DNA of 64,000 bases from Agrobacterium rosae (lineage in GTDB: Bacteria > Pseudomonadota > Alphaproteobacteria > Rhizobiales > Rhizobiaceae), in NCBI RefSeq assembly GCF_002915175.1, contig NZ_NXEJ01000003.1:186001-250000 (forward strand), read 5' to 3'. The translations under genes and the position numbers were made by a program. Below, one piece after another: positions 1 through 8,861 of the stretch. Under the pieces are notes generated by a model. The model had not been told where the DNA came from. It was given only the letters and a program-made list of their open reading frames with translations, and ran no database searches. The stretch's first letter is position 1; every line of letters starts with the position of its first letter.

Positions 1-1190
1 CCGATACTGTGCTGAAGTTCATCTCCTGGCAAACGGACGATGCCGGCACGGGCGAATGGTGGCGCTCTGCCATTGCTACCTTTGAAAAACAGCATCCGGG
101 CGTGAAAATCGAATTCACCAAAGCGGAGCGTAGTTCCTATGCCGACACGATGACAACGCTTTTCGCGGCCAACCAGCCGCCGCAGATCGTGCATTTGGCG
201 TCATTCGAATTTCAGATGTTTGCAGATAGCGGCTGGCTCGAACCTCTCGACCCGTGGCTCAAGAAAGACACCATCGACATGACCGGTTGGGCCGGCCAGC
301 AGAAATGCGAGTGGAACGGCGAAACTGTCTGCATCATGACCAACTATTTCGGCTTCGTCATGGCCTATAACAAGAAGATTTTGGAAGAGGCGGGCGTCGC
401 GGTTCCGAAGACCTACGACGAGTTCCTGGCCGCAGCAAAGGCGACGACCAAGGATCTCAATGGTGATGGCATCATCGACCAGTTTGGCACCGGCCATGAA
501 ACCAAAGGCGGTCCGGGGCAATATCTGACGGAAATGCTGAACTACATCCTTGATGCAGGCGCCTACTGGACCGACAAGGACGGCAACATCACCATCGATA
601 CGCCGCAGATGGCGGAAGGCTTGAGCCGGTGGAAAACCGTCATGAAAAGCGGCATCAGCCCGGTTGACATGAGCGCCAGCGACGTACGCAAGCTCTTTGC
701 CGACGGCAAAATGGCGATGCGCTTCGATGGGCCCTGGCTGTACGGCACGACCGAAAAGGGTTCGGCCAAAAATGACATTGTTTACGCAGCACCGCCGTTT
801 CATCCGCCGCTCGGTGGATCGTCCAACGTGCTGGCCATGCCGGCTGATATTCCCGACGACCAGAAGGCATTGGTCTGGGATTTCATCAAGCTGACGATGT
901 CGCCGGAATTCCAGCGCAGCTATGCCACCCTTGGCGGCAACACTCCGCCAAGCCCGAAGGCCGACGTCTCGGGTGTCGAAAAGACCATCCCGCATTTTCC
1001 CGTACTCATCGCCACGATGAAGGCGGCATCCGAGGCGGGTATCGACCGCGTTCCGACCGGACTTGAGCTCTTCTACAATGAGTTCAGCAAGATGGTGATG
1101 GAAGAAAGCCAGCGGATGATCATACAGGATCTCGATCCGGCAGAGGTGGCGAAGACCATGCAGGCAAAGGCGGAAGCCATCAAGGGTTAA
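1..1190 (+). CDS. CUT1 sugar ABC transporter substrate-binding protein (5' partial)
   Basis: Periplasmic sugar-binding component of an ABC importer. The reading frame is already open at base 3 (GAT ACT GTG), so the true start and signal peptide lie outside the window; the GTG at 9 is unlikely to be the start. The visible ~396 residues begin at the first lobe (LKFISWQTDD) and carry features of the bacterial extracellular solute-binding family 1: a polar early region ending in PPQIVHLAS and a middle segment FADGKMAMRFDGPWL. The stop is followed 69 bp later by the first permease gene, so it heads a transporter operon that also holds an epimerase, an IclR/SMP-30 fusion and an SDR. The substrate is probably a sugar or sugar derivative and cannot be set from sequence. 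Confidence 0.93.
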   Translation, partial: DTVLKFISWQTDDAGTGEWWRSAIATFEKQHPGVKIEFTKAERSSYADTMTTLFAANQPPQIVHLASFEFQMFADSGWLEPLDPWLKKDTIDMTGWAGQQKCEWNGETVCIMTNYFGFVMAYNKKILEEAGVAVPKTYDEFLAAAKATTKDLNGDGIIDQFGTGHETKGGPGQYLTEMLNYILDAGAYWTDKDGNITIDTPQMAEGLSRWKTVMKSGISPVDMSASDVRKLFADGKMAMRFDGPWLYGTTEKGSAKNDIVYAAPPFHPPLGGSSNVLAMPADIPDDQKALVWDFIKLTMSPEFQRSYATLGGNTPPSPKADVSGVEKTIPHFPVLIATMKAASEAGIDRVPTGLELFYNEFSKMVMEESQRMIIQDLDPAEVAKTMQAKAEAIKG

Positions 1191-1259
1191 TCCCAATGTC
1201 TCGCCATGGCCCTCTTAAAGGGCCATGGCCATCATCCGCATCCGGCAGGAGGACTATCC

Positions 1260-2186
1260 ATGACCGAATCCGTTCGGGCTGGGCGTCGCAAGTTTTTCGA
1301 TCTTGCGCGTCCCAGCCGGCAACATCTTCTCGGCTATATTCTGATCGCACCCGCGGTCCTGATGGTTGCCGCCATCATCGTCTGGCCGCTCGTTTTGGCC
1401 ATCGACCTGTCGTTCCAGCAGGTCAAGATTCCAAGGCTCGGTGGCGCCAGCCGACCATTCTCATTGGCCAATTACAACTGGCTGTTTTCGTCACCGGAAT
1501 TCTGGCTGGCCTGCTGGGTGACGTTGAAGCTGGTTATAGTTGTCACCGTCGGCAGTGTTGCCGTTGGCCTCAGCACGGCGCTTCTCGCCAACAACCGCTT
1601 TAAGGGCCGCACCGTCGCGCGGCTGGGAATGGCGCTGCCCTGGGCTGTCCCGGAAATCATCGCGGTCGTCATTTTTGCATGGATGTTTGACACCTCCTTT
1701 GGCCTGTTCGGCTGGCTGGCGATCCAGCTCGGTTTCACTGACCAGATGATACCCTGGGTCAGCAGTTCCACGGCCGCCTTCTGGGCCGTTGCCATCACCA
1801 TGGTGTGGAAGGGCTTTCCATTCGTGTCGATCATGTGTCTCGCCGGCCTGCAGTCCATTCCCGCCGATTATTACGCGGCCGCAAAGGTGGATGGCGCAAG
1901 TGTCTGGCAGCGTTTCCGCTGGATCACTATGCCGCTGTTGATGCCGGTTCTGGGCGTGACGCTGGTGCTGACGCTGCTTTGGGTGTTCCGCGACTTTTCG
2001 ATCATCAAGGTTTTGACCGGCGGCGGGCCGCTGCGTTCGACCCAGACATTGTCGATCATGACCTATGACCAGGCCTTCCAGTACCACAATTTCGGCCGTG
2101 CCGCCGCCGTCGGCGTGCTGACACTGGCGATCTGCATCGTCGCGAGCCTGTTGATGCTCGGCCGGCGTTCTAAATCGATCTATTGA
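1260..2186 (+). CDS. CUT1 sugar ABC transporter permease (MalF/UgpA-like)
   Basis: Inner-membrane permease of about 308 residues. I chose the ATG at 1260 because an AGGAGG ribosome site lies at 1248-1253; a longer frame from 1206 has no such site. The protein has an N-terminal membrane segment (GYILIAPAVLMVAAIIVWPL), about six helices in total, and the EAA loop near residues 205-220 (YYAAAKVDGASVWQRF) that docks on the ATPase. The long periplasmic loop after helix 1 fits the MalF/UgpA subunit. It lies between the binding protein and the second permease, with 10 bp to the next gene. Confidence 0.93.
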   Translation: MTESVRAGRRKFFDLARPSRQHLLGYILIAPAVLMVAAIIVWPLVLAIDLSFQQVKIPRLGGASRPFSLANYNWLFSSPEFWLACWVTLKLVIVVTVGSVAVGLSTALLANNRFKGRTVARLGMALPWAVPEIIAVVIFAWMFDTSFGLFGWLAIQLGFTDQMIPWVSSSTAAFWAVAITMVWKGFPFVSIMCLAGLQSIPADYYAAAKVDGASVWQRFRWITMPLLMPVLGVTLVLTLLWVFRDFSIIKVLTGGGPLRSTQTLSIMTYDQAFQYHNFGRAAAVGVLTLAICIVASLLMLGRRSKSIY

Positions 2187-2196
2187 GGAGGCTTTG

Positions 2197-3027
2197 ATGA
2201 AGCGAACATTTTTGCAGAGCCTTGCTCTTTACGCGACCGTCATCTTCACGCTGGTGATGATCCTCTTCCCGGTTTACTGGCTTCTTGTCACAGCACTTTC
2301 CACCACCGATGAGCTGTACCGGCTGCCGCCGACCTTCTGGCCGGAAGACGCGCAGTGGGATATTTTCGCCCGCGTCTGGGCGGCAAAACCGATCCTGCTC
2401 TGGCTCTGGAATTCGATGCTGGCGGCCATCGGTTCTGTGGCGCTGTCGATGCTGGTTTCGGTCAGCGCCGGTTATGCGCTCTCGCGCTACTCCATGAGGG
2501 GCGGCGCGACCATGGGTCTCTTCGTACTGACGGCGAAGATGCTGCCTGCGACGCTGCTGGTCATTCCACTGTTTTCCATCTTTTCCAGCTTCGGCCTGAT
2601 CGGCAGCCTGTGGACGCTGGTGCTGGCGCATTCGACGATGATCATTCCGTTCGCCACGTGGATGCTAAAGGGCTATTTCGACACCATTCCCAAAGAACTG
2701 GAACAGGCCGCCATGGTGGACGGTTGCTCGCCGATCGGCGCGATGGTGCGCGTCGTGCTTCCGATCGCCACACCCGGTCTTGCAGCCACAGCCCTTTATG
2801 CCTTTGTGCTCAGCTGGGCAGATTATGCCTATGCGCGCACCTTCCTCGTCAACTCGCCGGACAATTGGACGGCCAATCTCGGCATCACCACGATGCAGGG
2901 CGAATACGTCACCTACTGGAATGACATATCCGCCGCATCGGTGTTCATCGCGCTGCCGATCATCGCAATCTACCTGTTCCTGGAACGTTATTTGGTCGGC
3001 GGCCTCACCGCTGGCGCGGAGAAATAA
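2197..3027 (+). CDS. CUT1 sugar ABC transporter permease (MalG/UgpE-like)
   Basis: Second inner-membrane permease, about 276 residues. The start is the ATG at 2197, with GAGGAGG at 2185-2191; a TTG directly before it is not needed. It has an N-terminal helix (LYATVIFTLVMILFPVYWLL), about six helices, and an EAA loop (ELEQAAMVDGCSPIGAM) typical of MalG-type subunits. It should pair with the upstream permease. The ATPase gene follows after 2 bp, so the genes are probably translationally coupled. Confidence 0.93.
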   Translation: MKRTFLQSLALYATVIFTLVMILFPVYWLLVTALSTTDELYRLPPTFWPEDAQWDIFARVWAAKPILLWLWNSMLAAIGSVALSMLVSVSAGYALSRYSMRGGATMGLFVLTAKMLPATLLVIPLFSIFSSFGLIGSLWTLVLAHSTMIIPFATWMLKGYFDTIPKELEQAAMVDGCSPIGAMVRVVLPIATPGLAATALYAFVLSWADYAYARTFLVNSPDNWTANLGITTMQGEYVTYWNDISAASVFIALPIIAIYLFLERYLVGGLTAGAEK

Positions 3028-3029
3028 GC

Positions 3030-4112
3030 ATGGCCAATATATCCATTCACAATGTCAGCAAATCTTATGGCGCGCTCAATGTACTCAGGCCCTTTTCGCT
3101 TGAGATCGAGAACGGCGAGTTCGTGGTTCTGGTCGGGCCTTCCGGCTGCGGCAAGTCGACGATGTTGAAAATCCTTGCCGGTCTCGAACCGGCAAGCGAC
3201 GGGCAGATATTCATCGGCGACAATGAGGTCACGGATCTGGCACCGGGTGACCGCGACATCGCCATGGTCTTCCAGAACTATGCGCTTTATCCGCACCTGA
3301 CCGTTCGCCAGAATATCGGCTTCGGCCTAAAGATGCGCGGCACCGACAAGGCCGAGCTCGACCGCCGGGTCAACGATGCGGCGCGCATCCTAGAAGTGAC
3401 ACCCTATCTCGACCGCAAGCCCAAGGATCTGTCGGGCGGCCAGCGGCAGCGCGTCGCGCTGGGCCGCGCCATCGTGCGCCAGCCGCAGGCCTTCCTGATG
3501 GATGAGCCGCTTTCCAACCTCGACGCCAAGCTGCGTGTCCATATGCGCGCCGAAATCGGCGCCCTGCACAAACGTATCGGTGTCACCACCGTTTATGTAA
3601 CGCATGACCAGGTGGAAGCCATGACCATGGCGGACCGGGTGGTTATCATGCAGGGTGGCGTCATCCAGCAAATCGCTGCACCGGACGAGCTCTTCAATAA
3701 TCCGGCCAATCTTTTCGTTGCTGGTTTCATCGGCTCGCCGGGCATGAATTTCCTCAATGCGGAACTGCGCAACGGTGCGCTGACACTGTTTGGCCAAACG
3801 GTAACGATGCCTAAAGCCCGAGCCCATGAAGGAAATTTCGTTGTCGGCCTGCGACCGGAGCATCTGACGCTGGGCGATGCGCCCGTGATGTTCAACGTCC
3901 GTCCGACGCTGGTGGAAAGTCTGGGATCGGAGAAATACGTCTATTTCGATGATGGCGGCGCAAGGGTGGCCGATGGCGAAGAGGGCAAGTCCAAGGGGCT
4001 GATCGCCCGCGTCTCCCATACCGGCAGCCTTGCTGGCGATGAGGCGCTGCGGCTCGGTTTCGATCCAGCTCAGCTCTATCTCTTTGATGCAAAGACCGGA
4101 GCACGGCTATGA
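3030..4112 (+). CDS. CUT1 sugar ABC transporter ATP-binding protein (UgpC/MalK-like)
   Basis: Cytoplasmic ATPase of 360 residues that powers the importer encoded just upstream. Walker A (GPSGCGKST, around residue 38), the signature LSGGQRQR, Walker B ([11 protein letters not shown]) and a switch histidine in [10 protein letters not shown] are all intact. The C-terminal third (RPEHLTLGD and following) matches the MalK/UgpC TOBE/regulatory domain, as expected for CUT1 importers and not for amino acid importers. Its stop overlaps the start of the epimerase gene by 4 bp (ATGA). Confidence 0.95.
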   Translation: MANISIHNVSKSYGALNVLRPFSLEIENGEFVVLVGPSGCGKSTMLKILAGLEPASDGQIFIGDNEVTDLAPGDRDIAMVFQNYALYPHLTVRQNIGFGLKMRGTDKAELDRRVNDAARILEVTPYLDRKPKDLSGGQRQRVALGRAIVRQPQAFLMDEPLSNLDAKLRVHMRAEIGALHKRIGVTTVYVTHDQVEAMTMADRVVIMQGGVIQQIAAPDELFNNPANLFVAGFIGSPGMNFLNAELRNGALTLFGQTVTMPKARAHEGNFVVGLRPEHLTLGDAPVMFNVRPTLVESLGSEKYVYFDDGGARVADGEEGKSKGLIARVSHTGSLAGDEALRLGFDPAQLYLFDAKTGARL

Positions 4113-5092
4113 TCCTGGTCACCGGATCGGCAGGCCGTGTCGGCCGCGCCGTGGTTGCCGCGTTGCGCGCTGGTGGCCGCACCGTTCGTGGCCTCGATCT
4201 GAAGCCGTCAGGAACCGGTGGCGAGGAAACTGTCGGGTCGCTGGAGGATGCCCAGGCCATTTCCAAAGCCATGGTCGGCGTGAGTGCGGTCCTGCATCTG
4301 GGAGCCTTCATGTCCTGGGTACCCGCTGATCGCGACCGCATGTTCGCTGCCAATGTCGAGGGCACGCGTCGGCTTTTGGACGCGGCCTCGGCGGCTGGAG
4401 TTCGCCGGTTCGTCTTTGCATCTTCTGGTGAAGTGTATCCTGAAAACCGCCCGGAGTTCCTGCCGGTCACCGAAGACCATCCGCGTCGTCCCAATTCGCC
4501 CTATGGTTTGACGAAGCTGCTGGGCGAAGAGCTGGTAGGATTTTATCAACGGACTAGCTCCATGGAAACGGTGATCCTGAGGTTCTCACATACGCAGGAT
4601 GCGGCGGAACTTCTGGATGAAGACAGTTTCTTTTCCGGTCCTCGCTTTTTCCTACGGCCGCGCATTCGCCAGCAGCAGAATTTCGGAAACACGGCTATCG
4701 CCGAACTGCTTCAGTCCAAAGACATTGATGAGCCCTCGCACATTCTGGCGCGCAATGAAAACGGCCGACCGTTCCGTATGCACATCACCGATACGCGCGA
4801 CATGGTGGCAGGCATTCTGCTCGCTCTCGATCACCCCGAGGCGGCTGGAGGTACCTTCAATCTAGGTGCTGACGAACCAGTCGATTTCGCTGCACTTCTG
4901 CCGAAGATTTCAGCGCTGACCGGCCTTCCCATCGTCACAGTCGATTTTCCCGGCGATGGCGTTTATTACCATACGTCTAACGAGCGGATCAGAAACAAAT
5001 TGGGGTTTGAAGCAGAATGGACGATGGACCGGATGCTGGACGACGCGGCGGCCGCAAGGCGGAGGCGGTGCGCGAAGGAGCAGAGTCTATGA
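4109..5092 (+). CDS. NAD-dependent epimerase/dehydratase (extended SDR)
   Basis: Probable NAD(P)-dependent sugar epimerase, dehydratase or uronate-type dehydrogenase of 327 residues. The N-terminal Rossmann fold has the TGSAGRVGRAV form of GxxGxxG, and the active-site YxxxK is SPYGLTKLLGEE (around residue 131), after a strand FASSGEVYPEN. The C-terminal half is long, as in extended SDRs. Overlap with the upstream ATPase and with the downstream regulator (ATGA at 5089-5092) shows a tight operon, so it most likely oxidises or epimerises the imported sugar. The substrate is unknown. Confidence 0.85.
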   Translation: MILVTGSAGRVGRAVVAALRAGGRTVRGLDLKPSGTGGEETVGSLEDAQAISKAMVGVSAVLHLGAFMSWVPADRDRMFAANVEGTRRLLDAASAAGVRRFVFASSGEVYPENRPEFLPVTEDHPRRPNSPYGLTKLLGEELVGFYQRTSSMETVILRFSHTQDAAELLDEDSFFSGPRFFLRPRIRQQQNFGNTAIAELLQSKDIDEPSHILARNENGRPFRMHITDTRDMVAGILLALDHPEAAGGTFNLGADEPVDFAALLPKISALTGLPIVTVDFPGDGVYYHTSNERIRNKLGFEAEWTMDRMLDDAAAARRRRCAKEQSL

Positions 5093-6771
5093 AGCCCGAG
5101 ACGCCTGGCGGCACGGCGGCGCTGGCCAAGGGGCTAACCCTGCTCGACATGGTTGCCGATGCGCCCGAACCGCCACGTTTTGCTGAGTTATTGCGCGCTT
5201 CCGGCCTGCCGAAGCCGACCTTTGCACGCATCCTGCGTACCCTTATCGCCTACGGTCTTGTCCGGCAGGATGCGGCCCGTGGCACTTATGTTCTGGGCCA
5301 GCGTTTTCTGGAAATGTCCCACAAGGTCTGGGAGAGCTTCGATCTCCTCTCGGCGGCGACCCCGGAACTCGAGCGGCTGGCGGCCGAACTGGGCGAGACA
5401 GTTGCGCTGTGCCGGCTTGACGGCACGATGACGCAATATCTGGCCGAGCGTTCGCCGAATGGTCTCTCCGTGCGCGTCGAGGTAGGGCGCCGCGTCCCCC
5501 TGCATTGCACGGCACCCGGCAAGGCGCTACTCGCCTTTCAGGACCCCGCCGTCGGCCGGGCCCTGCTGGACCGCCTGCCGCTCGACCTGCAGACAGCCAA
5601 AACCATCACCACGCTTGATGCGCTCCAGGCCGACCTTACATTGACGCGAGCGCGTGGTTATTCGATTTCTTATGAGGAGCATCTGCCGGGCGTGAATTCG
5701 GTTGCGGCCCCTGTAATAGGCCGTGACAATACGCCGATGGGCGTGCTGGTCGCGCTTGGACCCTCATCGCGGCTTGATACTTCCAACATTCATCCTGCCG
5801 GACGTGAACTGATTGCCGCCGCGCGTCGCATCACTGGTGCCGCCGGGGCCGTCGCTATCAGTTCCAGACCAAGGCCGCGATCGGCAACGGGCCGACCGAG
5901 CGCCGATTTGAGTTGTATCCTTCCATGGGGTGCACAGCTCGGCGAGAGCCCCGTGTGGCATGACGGCGAGAACGCTCTCTACTGGGTGGACATCCTCCAC
6001 CCCGCTGTTCATCGCTTCGATCCGGCGACAGGGCGTAACGAGACCTGCGAGACCGGCAAGTTGGTCAGTGCGGTCATTCCGGTTCGCGGTGGGCGTCTGC
6101 TCGTCGCGTCTCAGGATGGGATCGAATGGCTTGATTTTTTGTCCGGACGCCTCACCCCATTTGTGAGTCCAGAGGCAGGCATCGCCGATAATCGCCTTAA
6201 CGATGCCAAATGTGGGCCTGATGGGGCGATATGGGTCGGATCGATGAGGATTGATGCATCCAAGCCCACAGGTGCGCTTTATCGCATCAACGCCAATGGC
6301 ACTTTCGAGCGCAAGGAGGGTGGCATCATCGTCTCCAATGGACTCGGCTGGAGCCCAGATGGGAAAACGTTCTACTTCGTTGACACGGTGCCTGGTCTCA
6401 TCCACGCCTATGATTGCGACACCGTAAATGGAACGCTGTCGAACCGGCGCGAGTTCGCGCGCATCCCCGTCGCTGACGGTCGGCCTGATGGCCTAGCCGT
6501 GGATGTGGAGGGAGGGGTCTGGTGTGCAATCTGGGACGGCTGGTGCGTGCGCCGTTATCTTCCGGACGGCAAGCTAGACCACGTTATCGACATGCCGGTG
6601 CCGCGCCCTTCCAGCATTGCCTTTGGCGGGCCGGATCTGTCGACGCTGTTCATCACCAGCGCCAGGACGCGCCTGCCGGCGTCCACGCTTGCCGAGGCAC
6701 CGCTCTCGGGCGGCCTGTTTTCCTGCCGTCCCGGAACCGCCGGCGCGCGCATTTCCGTGTTTAAAGGATAA
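5089..6771 (+). CDS. IclR-family regulator fused to SMP-30/gluconolactonase domain
   Basis: One continuous frame of about 560 residues from the ATG at 5089. Residues ~10-75 are the IclR winged helix (LPKPTFARILRTL). Residues ~80-255 are the IclR effector domain, including the family segment PLHCTAPGKALLAF. After a short arginine/proline-rich linker (~255-275), residues ~280-560 form an SMP-30/gluconolactonase beta-propeller with its metal-site segments present: LGESPVWHD, DNRLNDAKCGPDG, VSNGLGWSPDG and GRPDGLAVD. SMP-30 proteins hydrolyse aldonolactones. I infer a repressor that either carries its own lactonase or uses the propeller to sense a lactone from this pathway. No stop or frameshift separates the two halves. 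Confidence 0.88.
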   Translation: MKPETPGGTAALAKGLTLLDMVADAPEPPRFAELLRASGLPKPTFARILRTLIAYGLVRQDAARGTYVLGQRFLEMSHKVWESFDLLSAATPELERLAAELGETVALCRLDGTMTQYLAERSPNGLSVRVEVGRRVPLHCTAPGKALLAFQDPAVGRALLDRLPLDLQTAKTITTLDALQADLTLTRARGYSISYEEHLPGVNSVAAPVIGRDNTPMGVLVALGPSSRLDTSNIHPAGRELIAAARRITGAAGAVAISSRPRPRSATGRPSADLSCILPWGAQLGESPVWHDGENALYWVDILHPAVHRFDPATGRNETCETGKLVSAVIPVRGGRLLVASQDGIEWLDFLSGRLTPFVSPEAGIADNRLNDAKCGPDGAIWVGSMRIDASKPTGALYRINANGTFERKEGGIIVSNGLGWSPDGKTFYFVDTVPGLIHAYDCDTVNGTLSNRREFARIPVADGRPDGLAVDVEGGVWCAIWDGWCVRRYLPDGKLDHVIDMPVPRPSSIAFGGPDLSTLFITSARTRLPASTLAEAPLSGGLFSCRPGTAGARISVFKG

Positions 6772-6775
6772 ACGC

Positions 6776-7537
6776 ATGCGTCTCGAAAGTGTGTTTGGAC
6801 TGACGGGCCGGACTGCGCTCGTCACAGGTTCCAGCCGCGGCATAGGTGCCGCAATCGCGCAGGGGCTAGCGGGCGCAGGGGCCCGTGTTATTTTGCATGG
6901 CGTGAAGCCTGGAGCCGCTGCAGCCGTTCAGCGACAGATCGTCGCAAGCGGTGGCAAAGCGCAAGAATTGGCGGGCGATCTTTCCGAACCAGGTGCCGGC
7001 CGCGATCTCATCGAGCGAGCCGAGACAATTGCCGCAGTTGACATTCTTGTCATCAATGCCAGCGTACAGATCAACGCTGTGCTGTCAGAACTGACGCCGG
7101 ACGACCTGGCGTTTCAGCTGGCGGTCAATCTGGGCTCGACCGTGGATATGCTGCAAGCGGCTCTCCCGCGCATGGCGGCCCGCAAGTGGGGCAGGGTGGT
7201 ATCTATCGGCTCGGTCAATCAGTTGCGACCGAAGGGCATCGTCACCGCCTATGCCGCGACCAAGGCTGCGCAGCATAATCTGATTCAAAGTCAGGCGCGG
7301 GATTATGCGCGTGAGAATGTCTTGCTCAACACGCTTGCTCCCGGCCTCATAGATACCGACCGCAACGCCCACCGTCGTGACGACGATCCCGAGGGCTGGG
7401 AAAATTACGTCCGTACGCTAAACTGGATGGGCCGGGCCGGGCAACCGGAAGAAATGGTGGGTGCCGCCATCTTCCTTTCATCTCAGGCGTGCAGTTTCAT
7501 GACAGGAGAGAACATTCTCTTGACCGGTGGATATTGA
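6776..7537 (+). CDS. SDR family oxidoreductase
   Basis: Classical short-chain dehydrogenase of about 253 residues; the start is the ATG at 6776, 4 bp after the fusion gene. It has the cofactor motif TGSSRGIGAA (residues ~14-23), a catalytic serine in VSIGSVNQL and YAATK as the YxxxK motif. The usual NNAG is replaced by INAS, a mild departure. The C-terminus (MTGENILLTGGY) matches sugar and polyol dehydrogenases. Being last in the operon, it probably oxidises or reduces a sugar or sugar-acid intermediate. Confidence 0.88.
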   Translation: MRLESVFGLTGRTALVTGSSRGIGAAIAQGLAGAGARVILHGVKPGAAAAVQRQIVASGGKAQELAGDLSEPGAGRDLIERAETIAAVDILVINASVQINAVLSELTPDDLAFQLAVNLGSTVDMLQAALPRMAARKWGRVVSIGSVNQLRPKGIVTAYAATKAAQHNLIQSQARDYARENVLLNTLAPGLIDTDRNAHRRDDDPEGWENYVRTLNWMGRAGQPEEMVGAAIFLSSQACSFMTGENILLTGGY

Positions 7538-7910
7538 AGGGTTGCTGCGAACGCTTAGCAAGCACGAGGTTTTATTGGAATTGGGGTGCTGACGCTCCAG
7601 CCTTGATTGCCTGAATAGGAAATGCCGCAGCTCTTATCATGATCTCGGCGCGACATTGTAATTCATCGGACCAATAGCTTGAGCTGCTTTACGCGGTTCA
7701 GCGCGAATGGCAAAGTGGGGGTGCGGACGATAACTTGGACCACCAGTGAGTCAAATCCTGCCAAACAATCAGTGATCTAACCTTGCAGATGTTGTTTTGT
7801 CGTCGTCGCCGGTTCGGCTCCCATCAAGGCGAGGTAAGATAATCGATTTGCAAAGGTGTCGATCCTGGTTTGTAAACTGCGTTCACCGGCGGACCCGGCG
7901 CATGAGCTCT
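7538..7910. other. Intergenic region between SDR gene and AbiE pair
   Basis: No gene was recognised in this 373 bp stretch between the end of the sugar operon and the 3' end of abiEii. The only structure I can point to is one copy of the GGTTC-N8-TCAAGGYGA motif at 7811-7832. The short frames here look like chance. Confidence 0.5.
7811..7832 (+). repeat. GGTTC-N8-TCAAGGYGR motif, copy A
   Basis: The copy reads GGTTC, then ggctccca, then TCAAGGCGA. The two conserved blocks and the exact 8-base spacing recur at 17031, 21245, 43142 and 46647, always on the plus strand. The first block looks like a tRNA T-arm, but no tRNA fold is visible. Confidence 0.5.
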
Positions 7911-8861
7911 TTAGAGACGCTCCGCGTAGATGGTGATGCGGGCAAGAATCTCTTTCAGGCTGGGCCGGCCATGATAATAGAGCGCCGAGGTCCGCTCATA
8001 TGCGCGCTCGTAAAGCCCGAACGTCCCGGGGTCGGAAAGGCTGAAAGCGGGATTGCTGCTTATGTTCTGATCGTCAGCCTTCGGGAAACGTCGGTCCTTG
8101 TGCGCGAGATAGGCTTCCGTACCGATGAAGTCTTGCACTTCCGGCTGGTCCAGTAGGCAGAAGACGTCGTAATAATGCCGGAGGAAATTGGCGGGGAACT
8201 GGCCGGTTTCCTGCTGCTTGCGATATTTGGTGGAGATGGTCTGGAGCTTCTCGACCAGCGTGTAGCCGGGCTCGTAGCAGGGAACGGCCAGTGCGCGATT
8301 ATCGATCAGCTCGACGCGCGATGCAGCGTAATCATAGGCCCAGGAGCCGATATCCTTGCCGATATTGGGAGCCACCGTGTCGAAGCCGGCTTCGAGCAAC
8401 ACGCCGCTCTTGAGATCTGATTTCGTGCTGGTCGTCTCGGGGTAGTAGAGGCGGATGCCGCCGCTACGATACGTCTCATTGTCGAATTCGGTATCGCGCT
8501 CGATCTTTTGGATACCGTCGATCGTGATCTTCTCAGCCAGCCAGCCATAGAAGGCCTTGCGGCTATTACGGTGCGCGGCCTTGTCGTGGTTGGGGCCTGT
8601 TTTCACATCCATTGCCTTCGGGGGTTCTACACGGATATCGATATCCTCCGAGAAGCGGTTGATGATGCGATATCCTTTCGAGAGCGAGGTACCGCCCTTG
8701 AGTTCGAACGCCATCTCAAGCTGCTGCAGGCCGTACAGGCAGTGCATGATCCAGTAGTCTTTCTCGACCAGCACCGGCTGCACCTTCATCTGCTCCGCGA
8801 CGATGCGCAGTAGGGATGCAAAATCCTTGTGTCTATGTAGGAAATCAGTTGGCATGCGCAT
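7911..8861 (-). CDS. AbiEii-like nucleotidyltransferase toxin
   Basis: Toxin half of a type IV (AbiE) toxin-antitoxin system, about 316 residues from the ATG at 8861 (8855 is an alternative). The family hallmark KGGTSLSKGY...RFSEDIDIRV sits near residues 50-75; the GTS and the DID acidic pair are the nucleotidyltransferase GSx10DxD-type active site. Its 5' end overlaps the 3' end of the antitoxin gene by about 17 bp, so the two are co-expressed. AbiEii homologues act as abortive-infection toxins against phage by blocking growth. The chosen start avoids a 31-residue extension inside the antitoxin gene. Confidence 0.88.
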   Translation of the reverse strand: MRMPTDFLHRHKDFASLLRIVAEQMKVQPVLVEKDYWIMHCLYGLQQLEMAFELKGGTSLSKGYRIINRFSEDIDIRVEPPKAMDVKTGPNHDKAAHRNSRKAFYGWLAEKITIDGIQKIERDTEFDNETYRSGGIRLYYPETTSTKSDLKSGVLLEAGFDTVAPNIGKDIGSWAYDYAASRVELIDNRALAVPCYEPGYTLVEKLQTISTKYRKQQETGQFPANFLRHYYDVFCLLDQPEVQDFIGTEAYLAHKDRRFPKADDQNISSNPAFSLSDPGTFGLYERAYERTSALYYHGRPSLKEILARITIYAERL

